Positions 42,265 through 53,186 of a stretch of DNA of 64,000 nt are shown in pieces. How positions within the stretch are numbered: position 1 is the first letter of the stretch; the number at the start of each line of letters is the position of its first letter. The notes under the pieces are model-generated. The model ran no database searches. It saw only the letters and a program-made list of their open reading frames with translations, and was not told the DNA's origin. The stretch spans positions 116,166,049 through 116,230,048 of the forward strand of contig NC_092808.1 of NCBI RefSeq assembly GCF_040954645.1, in the 5' to 3' direction. This DNA is from Diabrotica undecimpunctata (lineage: Eukaryota > Arthropoda > Insecta > Coleoptera > Chrysomelidae). The position numbers and the translations under genes are program-made.

Positions 42265-43362
42265 TTAATTGAAGCTTAGGTTTTCAAAGTTTTCTTCGGA
42301 GGGTGGCGTGATTGCATTTTCTAGGGTTCTTTTTCCGGTTGCTTTGTTCGAAGTTACTTGGGGTTCGTAAGAATTCAAATGTGTATTTTTATTTGGAGGT
42401 AAGTGTTGACTTGTTTCGGGTAAGGTTGATTTATGTTTTTGAATATTAGAGGATGACTCAGACGATGTAGGTGTTGCGATTGTAGTGTTAACTGAAGAAG
42501 TGGTCAAATGTATGGATATATTTTGTAGTGAGCACTGTTGGGTTTGGTTTATTGATAAATTTGGGATTGCTACTCTTTGTAATGTGGTTTGAGAAGACGT
42601 AGTAAGTGTGGAGGGAGTGGTATTTGAGATTGCGGGAGTATTTTGTAGATTATCTTGTTGAGTATGATTTATTGATGAATTTTGTCTTATTTCTGTTTGC
42701 ATTGCACTATCATTGTGAGGATGGTTAGAAGGTGAAATATTTGGACAATTAGCTGCCTGGTGTCCAGTTAATTTGCATTTGAAACAATTTTCGTTTTGGG
42801 CTATAAATATGCGGTATGATGTTTGTTCCAACTCGATAATAAAAGATTCAGGTAGTACAAAGTTGTCTGGAAAAGGTGAAACGAAAATTTGTCTTCGGAA
42901 GCTTAGAATATGACTAAAGGCAGGATTGGTTGCTCCTATCCGTAGATATGATATGTCTGAGAGAGGATTTAAACCTAGTTTTATTAATTCGTCCATTATT
43001 ATGTTAGAAGGTATGCTTGGACATACATTGGACATAATTAAGCGGACTGATGGAGTTATTAATCTTCTCGCTTCTAGTATATTTCCATTTACTATTATTT
43101 TCTTTGTTTCTGCTATGAATTTATCTACTAGGTTTTTGGATGATAGATATATGCATATTCTACCGTTTGATATACGGGATGCGAAAATAATATTTTTCGG
43201 TTCTATATGCTGACTCAATCCTTCAAGATAGTCATTAATTGTACAATTCTCTAGAGTGTTAAACAAAATAGCTTGATCTCTGCTTGGGATTAATATACTA
43301 CGTGGTTGACTAACTGCTTTTGAGTATGATGCATTTTGTGGAAGCTGATTGGAAGATGACAT
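42265..43362 (-). CDS. LINE ORF1 (gag-like) with CCHC knuckle
   Basis: 365 aa from the ATG at 43362. Residues about 25-190 form a gag-like domain of the type seen in Jockey/I-group ORF1 proteins (NDYLEGL...IIFASRISNGRICIYL; VRLIMSNVCPSIPS). A zinc knuckle, CFKCKLTGHQAANC, lies near residue 200, then a Ser/Thr/Gln-rich low-complexity region. ORF1 proteins bind the element's RNA in ribonucleoprotein particles. The frame is open, but the end is shifted and no ORF2 follows. Confidence 0.7.
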   Translation of the reverse strand: MSSSNQLPQNASYSKAVSQPRSILIPSRDQAILFNTLENCTINDYLEGLSQHIEPKNIIFASRISNGRICIYLSSKNLVDKFIAETKKIIVNGNILEARRLITPSVRLIMSNVCPSIPSNIIMDELIKLGLNPLSDISYLRIGATNPAFSHILSFRRQIFVSPFPDNFVLPESFIIELEQTSYRIFIAQNENCFKCKLTGHQAANCPNISPSNHPHNDSAMQTEIRQNSSINHTQQDNLQNTPAISNTTPSTLTTSSQTTLQRVAIPNLSINQTQQCSLQNISIHLTTSSVNTTIATPTSSESSSNIQKHKSTLPETSQHLPPNKNTHLNSYEPQVTSNKATGKRTLENAITPPSEENFENLSFN

Positions 43363-44150
43363 CTTTTAAATGGATTTTAAAATCCGACTAAAACCGATGC
43401 TGTTTTACAGCTTTCGTTGTGATAACAGTTCATGTAAATTGGATAATACTTATAACTGATTGCAGTTGTTTACTTAAATATATAAATCCAAATAGATGAA
43501 ACAAGTATATTTTATCTACTCACGATTCCAATATTCAGTATACAAATCACTTTCACTTTATACTTAATTACTTTTCTTAAGTTATTAAACCACTATAAAA
43601 TTAACTTCTTTGCGAGCTATTTTAGATTAGACTCGAACATGATTTTGATTTTAATATAATTCACTATTTACATGTTCAGAACTGAAGAAATAATCGTTTA
43701 AATATTTAAATTTTTAAGAACGTATTATATTTTAATTGTGTTTAAATTTATTTAAAATAATTTCCAGCTTATTTAACAAGCAATATCCCATATAGATTAA
43801 AATACCAATAATAATGTTTGTAACACTCAAACATAACAACCAATATTTCAATAGAATACATTACATTACATTACAACAAATATTGTGTTTAATATTGGAA
43901 AACATCATCATGCCTAATGAGAAAACAGTTACGAGATTAGTAAATTGTAACAGCCAATTATAAAGCTAAAAATAATCAAAAATATTTATATAAACATTTT
44001 ATACAATTGCTGCTTTTTGTGGCAATGGTTTGATTGATGGATTGTTAAACATTATATAAGGTCGCTTCTGTGATGCTTTGTAATTATATTTCCTCTATTA
44101 TTGGTGAAATGATGTCTTGATATTGTTTCAAAAAAAATTCTTATACCATA
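43363..44150. other. Upstream flank of LINE ORF1; A+T-rich
   Basis: Probably includes the LINE 5' UTR for the first few hundred bases. Nothing else recognised. Confidence 0.4.
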
Positions 44151-44154
44151 TTAA

Positions 44155-44260
44155 CGCAATTACTATTTTCATTGGGAATAAGCCACAATTTAAGTTAAAA
44201 ATAGGTTTATTTTTGGCGTTTCAATTTCCACTTCGGAAATCGTTAATAAATTAAACAAAT
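44155..44260 (-). repeat. Dispersed repeat shared with 62.53-62.72 kb
   Basis: GGGAATAAGCCACA, GGTTTATTTTTGGCGTTTCA and CACTTCGGAAATCGTT match half of the foldback at 62.53-62.72 kb (GGAATAAGCCACAG..., GAACGATTTCCGAAGTGG, AAATTGAAACG). The GAAACG part loosely resembles hammerhead-type terminal repeats. Confidence 0.5.
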
Positions 44261-44419
44261 TTTGTTTCTTGTTACTTGGTGAAAAATTCTTCTAATAATT
44301 AAATTTTATCTGACTCAATTATATTGACGATTCAGACATATATTATACATTTTAAAGTAGACAACTTTAAAATAATATTACCAATATTGTTGAGTTGCAT
44401 TCTTGGGACGACTTTATTG

Positions 44420-44880
44420 TAAGAGAGTTCATTCGATTTCATGAAATTAACTTTAACTTGAGAGCAGTGTCTAGCGTGGACTCGGAAATAATAATGAAGA
44501 GCGGTCCAGAAGATTTAAAACTTTTTATTAAGGCATAAATCTTGGAAGACTAGCATAACGAATGGCAAACATCAACGTCTAAATTAAGACAAATTAAAGA
44601 TTTGCCATGATCAGAGTGTAGTTAACCGAATAAGATTAGGCCATATTAGACTCACACACTCCTTACCTATTTTCAAAAAGTAACCCAACAATATGCTAGC
44701 ACTCCAATACAACCTTAAAAGTAAAACATATCCTTGAATGTGAGAAAATCAAACATTAACAATCTCTTTATAACATAGATTCAAATTTATTAGTTGTGCT
44801 AGTGCTAGGTCAAAAAAGTAATTCAAAGAACTTAATAGACTATTTAAAAGCTATCGATATATAATAATAATAAAGATTTA
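44420..44880 (+). pseudogene. I/Jockey-like LINE 3' end (RNase H-adjacent)
   Basis: Text such as WQNEWQTSTSKLRQIKDLP, NRIRLGHIRLTHS and a possible KHILECEKI matches the region downstream of RT/RNase H in I-group LINEs. It ends with AATAATAATAAAG. Stops and frame shifts present. Confidence 0.6.
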
Positions 44881-45062
44881 TTTTTTTTTTATAAAATTGT
44901 TTAAACTTTACAACTATTTTGTAAAAATCTCTTTTTTTGTAACCATGTAATATACCTATACTTGTTAAATTGTACAGATCCGTCCCTAATAAACATTTGG
45001 TGGATGCGACTATGTCATTATATAAAAAAAAATATGAGCAGCAGAGCTCAGCAGAAAAATAT

Positions 45063-45066
45063 AATA
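45063..45066. repeat. Target-site duplication AATA, left
   Basis: Directly precedes the 34-bp inverted repeat; the same AATA follows the right repeat at 48182-48185. Confidence 0.65.
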
Positions 45067-48000
45067 GAAGACACAAGTGCATAAAGGATCTATGTAACAT
45101 AAACAACTTTTCAAGTAAAATGAATTCAATGTTTTTTAACTTTTTTATTAATAAGCCTAGAATGATACAATTTTGAAGAAACTTAGACCTTAAAGTACAC
45201 TTTTTAATAATGATAATTTAACAATAATAATTCACAACTAAAGAAAAATATTTAATTATAAATGTACATAAATCCTTTATTCCCTAAGTAACTTAGGCAA
45301 ACATTTTTAATTCAAAATGCATAAAGGATACAAGAAACAATAAAACGATGTAAAACCAAATGTTATTTCTAATTCGTTATTCTTTTTTTTATTTTTTTTA
45401 TTTATTTCATTTTCGATTTCTGCGCCTTCTTTATTTTTCCATAGACGAGTATAAAAATGTCTATAAGTTTCCTCTATAAAACAAAGTTGTTGTTTTTTTA
45501 AATTAATAATTGTTTCAACGGACAGAGTATTCGTTTTGTTTGGTATAACTTCTAATACAAAACCTTCTCCTGAATTCGCCCTTACATTTTTTATTATATC
45601 CACTTTTAAGAACGGCGTGTTTGGGTCTAAGGAGTTTTTGTAGTAATATTCACCGTAGCTATCCACACGTATCCATTTGATATCATCTCTAAAATTTATT
45701 TTATCCACAGCAATTCTTTTTTCTATTTAATAAGTGTAATTTATTTTCTATGTCTGCTATATTTTTAAAATGGTCGGTCATATTTATAATAACAGAACCT
45801 TTTTTACTTGATTCTCTTATAATATCTCTATATTGATCTGCGGCATATATGGTCTTAACTTTTCGTAATTTCTTTTCAATTATTCCAAAATCTCTATCAG
45901 AATCTAAAAAGGAATGCCCTACTTCTGGAAATTTATGGTCTATTATCTTCACGTATCCCTTTAAAATTAAGTACAGATATAGGCATATTAGGTTAAAATT
46001 TTTGTTCTGCCCTGCACACGAGTCAGACCATATGAGAAGATGGTTTATTTCTTTCTTTCTGCTTGTTAAAAGTTGAACAAATGTGTGCAAGCTCACTGCC
46101 AACTTCAAGACTGCCCTTCGTTGCTACATCTTTGGCCCAATTAAAAAAGTAGGCTTTATCACCCTCTGACGTTATTGAGTGGATTCCAAAATTATAGAAC
46201 CACATCTGCCTCAAATAAAATGCCTTAGAAGTAGTAAGGCGTGGTAAAGGCATGGTCTGTTGTAGGTCCATGGTTAAATAGCATATTTCTTTATTATTAT
46301 GTGCCCGTTCTCTATCGACTTTTTGTTGCTCAAAAGCAAGTTTAAATTTTTCTTTGTGGATCTCATCCCCTATATTGGCATCGCACATACTGCATGTATC
46401 ACTTTTGGGCTGGCCAAAAGACAAATTAAATTCTGATGAGAAAATGTGCGTATAAAAACTTTTTGAAACCAAAAACCGTTTGTCCATCTTAGTTTCTTGA
46501 ACATATTCTTGATACAATTCATGCAGTTTTGTTATATTTAGCAAAGGAGACAAATACCTTTTATTGGCATTTTTGTTTCGCGAATAGTGTGACTGTTCTG
46601 CAGGAAAAGAAAGAATGTGTCCTTTTACAGCATCAACCACATCTTTTTCTATTTTATTTGGTCTAGAATTATGATGCCCCCTTTTATCTGGTGAAAGAGC
46701 TGGAGTCCCTGATTTTAATTGATTCTGAATGAGTTGCACCTTTTTATTTGATATTTGGTAAAGGGAGATAAAGGCAGTCTTCCAGACAGTTTTGATACGT
46801 GTCTGGCACGTTATTGTGTAACCAAATGTATATGATTTATTTTTACTAATGTTTTTTCTATGGCGATTAACTGGCATAATCGAAACAGATTTAAAAAGTA
46901 ATGAGTTTTTTGCATTTTGATCTAATGCGTAAAACTTACGAAATATTGTTTCCCTATCAAACTTGTTAAATTGCTCATCACATTTCTTTTTGCAATTTTC
47001 TTTTTTGCATAAAGATCCCAATTCGGGACTTTTGCTTGGCATCTATTTTTTACTTTTTAATGACATGTATGTCTCACCTCTCTGTCTCGCTAAGGCAGTC
47101 TTATTCTTCTTCCATGTTTCAGGACGGCGTTTCCTTATTCTTGATTTTTTTTCTGGCAAATTGAATACATTTCTCTTAACATTATGTCTAGATATTAAAA
47201 GACTTTCCTTCCTGTCCAATAGATTTTTAGTATTTTCATGTTGAGTTATAAGTAAAACTGAATCTTCTGCTGTGACATGTGGTACTGATACGGGATGACT
47301 TTACGGGATCTGGATTGTAGTCGTCTGAAGTATATTCTGGAGAAATTACTTCATCTTCAGGTATAGAATCTACAATTTAAAATTTTGTTTAAACATATAG
47401 GGTAGGTAGGTTACTTTATAATTTTTATCTGTAGACCAAAACCTTTAAACAATTTAATTTTAGAATGAATATTTACCGTTAAATGTATCTTGCAACTCCG
47501 GTGAAGATATCTGCTTTTCATGCAGGATATTCTCGATTCTTGGTGGAGTTTTATCTTGTTCAGGTAAAGTTTCGGCAATATCTACGACAATAAAGTTATG
47601 CTTAATCTCTTTTTATCTGATCAAGTTGTTCTACAATGTTTAAATAATAAAAAACATTGCTTAAAACAAGTTTTATGCAGGTATTTTGTTACCGTTCCGG
47701 TAAACTCTTAACCTCAAAAAAATATTAAGAAGCATATTTTAGTAAAAAACAAGATTTATTATTAATTCAACATACCTTCATACTGTTTTTGTCCCAGATT
47801 AAGTAAAAATCTACTTCTTGCTGACATTTTCGCAACTTATTTTACTATTTTCGCTATAAATGTACACAGTACGATTTTAGATGTAAAGAACAACATAACC
47901 TAACTTTAGGGATCTATGTAACATGACATGACAACAGCAATCCGTTTGGCCAGACATAAAAGATCTATGTACAATATTGAGCACATGGATCTTTTATGCA

Positions 48001-48181
48001 CTTTTGTAATAAAATATTGCTTGGTACATAGATTCTTTATCCCCTAAATAAATCGTTGCTAAACGTTTTTAAGCCAAATAAATCTTATGAAGCAAATTTA
48101 GGGGTTAAAACAGACCTACTGAGCCTAAAAACTGATTTTTTTAAAAAATGTTACATAGATCCTTTATGCACTTGTGTCTTC
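45067..48181 (-). mobile_element. DNA transposon with identical 34-bp ends and split gene, superfamily uncertain
   Basis: 3,115 bp. The ends, starting GAAGACACAAGTGCATAAAG, are identical over 34 bp (45067-45100 and 48148-48181). Flanks carry AATA on each side, a possible 4-bp duplication. Variants of the inner end motif (ATAAAGGATCTATGTAAC) recur inside both subterminal regions, notably five times at 47.90-48.03 kb. It encodes one multi-exon minus-strand gene. I could not match the ends to a named superfamily with confidence. Confidence 0.75.
45307..47829 (-). pseudogene. Multi-exon transposase-like protein with WSDSCAGQN motif, frameshifted
   Basis: Exon 1: ATG at 47829, MSARSRFLLNLGQKQYE, donor GAAG|GTATGT at about 47776. 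Exon 2: about 47478-47582 (acceptor GTCGTAG, donor ACG|GTAAAT). Exon 3: acceptor near 47369 (TTAAATTGTAG) running to 45307. Main frame (46023-47042): CKKENCKKKCDEQF, then FGQPKSDTCSMCD, YLTMDLQQTMPLP and FYLRQMWFYNFGIHS. After a shift near 46060 comes IWSDSCAGQNKNFN, then GHSFLDSDRDFGIIEKKLR. Another shift at about 45708 gives the tail. Spaced Asp residues in MDLQQTMP, WSDSCAGQN and SDRDFGIIE could be a DDE/RNase H-like triad. The family (DUF7869-like, by memory) is poorly characterised. Confidence 0.6.
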
Positions 48182-48185
48182 AATA

Positions 48186-48969
48186 ATGTTTTAGCATATT
48201 TTATTTAGTACAGCGTAGGAAACCATACAACATATTTCCTTTAAATTATGTTGTTTATATTGTATGTTATTAAATATCAAAATTAATATAAAATACCTCA
48301 ATGTTGCTTACATATTATACTACTATTATTTACTTAAAAGTTTTTACGCAAAACACCAATTTCATGGGTTAATTCCTCACGGAATAATAGACGACTATGA
48401 ATTTCCAAACATCAAACCAAATTCGACCTTCACAATTTCCCGGAGGCTTTAAACTTTCACTCAACAGACACCATTTCAAACAGATTTGCTCTGGCATGAA
48501 AGGTCTATCTGGTCCTAAATGAATTTACCTGCTCAACGTTAAGAGTGTGTACACAGAAGTGTACTGTAACATAATTAAATCTTGTAAAGCTTTTACGAAT
48601 TTTATTTGGGCTTCTTAAAACCTTAAATTGATTAGTGAACTCTAGATGTTCTAAAAACACCATTTGCGGACGTAAGTGGATGATTCCGCAAAAAAAACGG
48701 TGGCTGTATTATTACTACGGATGAAATACATATTTTGATCCAAAAAAGACGGAGCAAAATGGTAAAGATATTTAATTTTTTATTAGTCAAATCGGTAATG
48801 AAGTATAAAAGTATTACCCACTTGTTGGATCATAGATAGTACCATCGTGAAACAAACTTATTTAAAGGAATGCGCTGTATGTTTTTGTTATTTTTGGACT
48901 TTGGAGTTTTTGCAATTTTATACGGTGTAGTAGGTATGTATATTTAAAAAGTAATTTTTACTAAATTTT
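48186..48969. other. A+T-rich interval, nothing recognised
   Basis: No coding or repeat signal I can name. Confidence 0.5.
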
Positions 48970-48977
48970 TAAGTAAG
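48970..48977. repeat. hAT target-site duplication, left (TAAGTAAG)
   Basis: Identical 8-mer at 51462-51469. Confidence 0.9.
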
Positions 48978-49396
48978 CAGTGGCGGATCCAAAAATTTTT
49001 GTCAGGGGGGTCATGGGCCTTGAGGGTGATTTTGATATATAGAATTTAGTTTTTACACCTGTACGATTGATATGATTATTTGTGCCTCATGTAAGGGAAC
49101 CATTGTCTCAATAATAGCAAAGAAGGGTCAAAATTAAGGAATCTTAAACTTAAACAAAAAAATAATAATTTATACTCACATACTCTATGACAGTAAAATC
49201 AAGTGTACAAGACTATTAAACTGCAGGAAAGTTATTAAAATATAAATACTAAGAAATCAAGGACTGTCAATTTAAACTAGGTATTTTAAAGACAACTAAT
49301 TTAAACCCACCTATCCTATAGCTACAAAATCAAGAACAAACCAAGGATAAATAAGTATAAACCAAAATTAAGTAATTTAAATGCAATAACTCAATG

Positions 49397-49872
49397 TAAG
49401 TGTAAACATTAATGAATGTATTTAACATTCCTAATAAACTCTATCTTATCGTTGGATATCCGATATCAATTTGTAAAAACATTCATTTATTCCTTATTGC
49501 TATACGGAGTAGAAATATGGACTCTCGGAATTAAAAGTATGAGGCGTATAGAAGCCTTTGAAAGAGGCTTCTATACGCCTATTCTAAGGCTAAGAGAGAA
49601 GTCCTAAATATTGTAAACAACAGAAAAACGAGTTATCTAGGACATATTTACAGAGAAGAAAAATATAACTTTCTACGACTCATAATGGAAGGGAAAGCAG
49701 AAGGAAAAAGAGGTCCAGGAAGAAAAAAATGCTCCTGGCTGAAGAATGTAAGAGACTGGACAGGCATGGACACATATTCGATACTAAGAACAGCTCAAGA
49801 TAGAGAGCAATTTGCTGTAGTTATAGCCACCCTTCCGTAATGAAGAAGAAACCTTAAGAATAAGTGTAAACA
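49397..49872 (+). mobile_element. LINE 3' fragment nested in the hAT, with 12-bp duplication
   Basis: TAAGTGTAAACA at 49397-49408 and again at 49861-49872 flank a 452-bp insert (49409-49860). It reads YSLLLYGVEIWTLG, RIEAFERGF, YLGHIYREEKYNFL, GKAEGKRGPGRKKCSWLKNVRDW, then VVIATLP and a short A-rich tail. 5'-truncated. Stops present. Confidence 0.85.
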
Positions 49873-50129
49873 GCATTTTATTTAAATTGATTTATTCAAC
49901 AAAAAACATAATATAATTGAGGAATAGTTATTTGTATAACTGGGCATATTAGGCTAAGTGAGTGAAATATTTTTTTACTCGCTATTGAAATTTTTCTCAC
50001 GAATTGTCAGCAACAGCCGGCAACGAGTGGTAAATAAAAGTTTATTATTTATATATATTTTATTTATTATATTATAAGAATAAGATAAGTAAATATTATA
50101 TAGTTTTATAAAAATGTATTCTTCTCGCC

Positions 50130-50900
50130 TATCCGATTTAGCAAATCGCTCTATGATTGTTTCTATTTCTAAGCAAAGTCTTTAGATGCTTAAGCGTAGA
50201 ACGCTCTGTTGTTGCTGCACTGACTGGCAGTGTAATTAATATTTGCGGAAATATTCTGGTATTTGGATACATATGAATATCGCAGTTTTCTTATACTTCT
50301 AAAATACAATCAGGAAGTTTTCCATTATTTTGCACGACCCTTTTCCACTTTTGAATCTACAGTTAAAACTTTAGTTCTACTGTGGAATAGTAAGTAGTTG
50401 GTCCAATAATATCCTGGAAGCTGTCAACAATTTTTTTTATGCAACTTTATCTTCTGGTGTGTTATCAGTTTTAGGTAAAACAACTCGAAAATTAAATAGA
50501 TTCATAACTTTTGGTAAATGTCGTTCTTCTCAATCAGTTAAGATATTGTCTAAAAGGGGTAAATAAATAGATCTTCGGAAATATTCTTCGCAAGAGTTAG
50601 CAGATTGGTTTTGAGGACAGGTTTGACGAGAAACTATACGAAGCATCTTCAATTCAATGTCTAGTTGTTCAGCTATTTGTTTACTTCATAGTAAAGTTTG
50701 CTAAAAACAGATTCAGCATTTGATCTTTTATTTTGAAGAACGCATTTAGTGTCCCCTATGGCCTCAGTAGCCTACTTAAAATCTAATTTTGGCGCCTGAA
50801 GAAGACGACTAAGTGATACAGTTGTACCTAAAACATCACTAAGACAAACTACTGTTTCACAGTTTTACAAATACCTTGGACATCAGCCCTCAGTTCCTTT
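50130..50900 (-). pseudogene. hAT transposase remnants (C-terminal dimerisation region)
   Basis: The minus strand includes KNCDIHMYPN, ILITLPVSAATTERST, LKTLLRNR (the hAT-C dimerisation motif, cf. LLxxxVSTATAERSFS) near 50.2 kb and LPLLDNILTD near 50.55 kb, with RQTCPQNQSAN upstream. Multiple stops. The BED/TTF finger and catalytic region are not recognisable. Confidence 0.65.
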
Positions 50901-51829
50901 ATTTGTATTGACTAACGTATCAGACAGAGCGAATGCAACAACAATATTCACTTTGATATTTATTATAGATAAATTATAAAATGTAGCACACAGTCTCAAC
51001 AATTATAATACATATTCAAATTACAAACAACCAATTCATAGACAAAACTGAAGATAAGAAATATCTAATAGAAAATAAAAATGTGCGGATTTCGTGCAAA
51101 AAGTCATGTCATGTACATTGAATGAGCAATAATGTGTGGACGGTAATTCTATCTCATCGATAATCGAACGATTCTTTGGTATTTAAATGACGAATTGACA
51201 AAATTTGAAAATCGCGTAACTCTGCGTGAAAGTCTTAGTCGAGGTATTGCTGTATTTAGAATTGTTGATTTTTTAAAGAGCAATTTCGTGTAATTTTACA
51301 CTTACCCCTAGAATAAATGAGTTTGAATCATTTCAACTCTTGACTTCCTACTTATAGGGTTGATGGGTTTTAAATTATTTTTTTTAGGATTATTTAATTG
51401 ATATTTAGTTTTGTTGTGGGGGTGGTCATGACCCCCGTAACCCCCCTTGGATCCGCCCCTGTAAGTAAGATAGTTCATAATCAAAACCATCCTTTGATTT
51501 AATCTTTTTTTAACTTACGGAATAAACTTATAATCAAACCTAATGAAGATTTTTGTAATGAAGATACCTTAGTTTCAACAGTATAATACTTTTTTCTATA
51601 TTTTAACAAAATGTATAAAGGTAATAATTTTCTATATTGTGAGGTGTCTTTTGATACATTAGATAATCCCGTAAAAGCATTAAATTGTAAAAAAGCAAAA
51701 AAATAATATAATGATTAGAGAAAAATTTTCACTATGTACTAAAAAATATATCAGTGATTACACTTTCATTTATATGGACGCCTCAAAAAATTGTAACAAA
51801 GTATTCGGATACTTCGAAACGATAAACAC

Positions 51830-52005
51830 TCTCTTCTACACATCATTATTCAACGAAGAGTAGAGGGAAGAAAAGGCTTGGGAAGAAAGAAGAAATCTTA
51901 ACTGAGAAATATCAGAAATTGGACTAACGTCAGTGTTGAACAGATATTTTACGTTGCAAAAGATAAGGAAGCGTGTAAAGAGGTGATTGCCAACCTTGCA
52001 TAATA
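51830..52005 (+). pseudogene. LINE 3' end fragment
   Basis: Reads NDKHSLL, IIQRRVEGRKGLGRKKKS and LRNIRNWTNVSVEQIFYVAKDKEACKEVIANLA, a LINE C-terminal tail. Confidence 0.65.
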
Positions 52006-52009
52006 AGAA

Positions 52010-52690
52010 GAAATTTTTGTCATTTACATTTCTAGTATCATTTACAAATTTTCATCCAGACTACCTGGTGCAAAGCAGAAAATATAGTTATATATCAAGT
52101 AGTTAATTTGTCCATTAATAGAAATATTAATATGGTTTCTCTTAGTGCAATTTTGAAAACTATTAACAGTAATGTTTCTTCTTAGGTAGATTATCGGTGC
52201 CTAAAACGAAAAAATTCTATTTCATCTGTAAATAAAAACAGGTTTAAAATACTTATCTCGTAGATATGGGGTGATTTTGATAAACCGAGCAACCTACAAG
52301 TTGACACACTGGCCAAAATAGGAAGAGATCTTGAATGTTTCTTTGAATACTAAATTAAATTTTCAAGACGTGTTACTTTAATTAAAAATTAATTAAGAAT
52401 AAAATTAAAAACAAATTCAAAAACATTTGGAAAACTTTAATTAGCAAAAAATCATATCAGTATTACAGAGGTTAAATTAAAATTATTGACATTTCATTTA
52501 CTTTATTTATTAATATTACAGAGTACAAAATAATTTCCCCAATAATATATGTATATGGTTTCAAAACTTTATACATAAAGATGGGATACACAATACAATT
52601 ATTATAAGAAAGCGGACCGGTCATTGTTGAACAAATCAAGATCTTTTCAAACCGAATTAGGCGGACAACCCTTACTGTGAATGTGGCCTA
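52010..52690. other. A+T-rich interval, nothing recognised
   Basis: No coding or repeat signal I can name. Confidence 0.5.
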
Positions 52691-52692
52691 AT

Positions 52693-52930
52693 CTTCTTCT
52701 TGTAGTGCCTATCCATTTCGGATGTTAGCAACCATCATGGCAATCTGTATTTTGCAAACTGCGGCTCTTAAAAGATTCGTGGTTGTAGTGTTAAACCACG
52801 TATGTATATATTTCAGCCAGTTCCTCGTTTTACTTCTACTTTTTCAACATGATGTGACCGAGGTATTCAATTTTGGCTTTGGTTTTTATTGCGGTTTCCA
52901 ACTCTTGTGGCCTAACAGTAAACCTTGATC
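52693..52930 (-). pseudogene. LINE 3' end fragment
   Basis: Minus strand reads WLKYIHTWFNTTTTNLLRAAVCKIQIAMMVANIRNG and then an ALQEED-like tail, the terminal region of a LINE. Confidence 0.65.
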
Positions 52931-53186
52931 ATATATTTTTTAAATGCTTTATCTTAGAAGCTTCCGCGTCCAAAATAAAGTATTGATGCTTCCTCTGGGG
53001 AAGGATTATTCCGGGCTTTGACCGATACAAAAAATTCATTTATATGAATTTTAGTTTATCAATTACTATAACATATTCCATTTTAAATAGACTTAATAAA
53101 AAATCAGTCAGCATCTTTCAAATTTTCTTTCAAATAATAAATTAACTTTATAATTGACAATATTTAATACTTTTTGTTGTATTTAA

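Larger units (their letters stand above)
48978..51461 (-). mobile_element. hAT element
   Basis: Ends CAGTGGCGGATCCA... and ...TGGATCCGCCCCTG; 2,484 bp; 8-bp duplication TAAGTAAG. The CAGGGGCGGATCCA-type ends are shared by many insect hATs. A LINE tail is inserted at 49409-49860, so the original size was about 2.0 kb. Confidence 0.9.

Noticed and set aside
45307..47829. Domesticated host gene rather than transposon
   Set aside because: Identical 34-bp ends with AATA flanks and two frameshifts favour a mobile element; not fully excluded.
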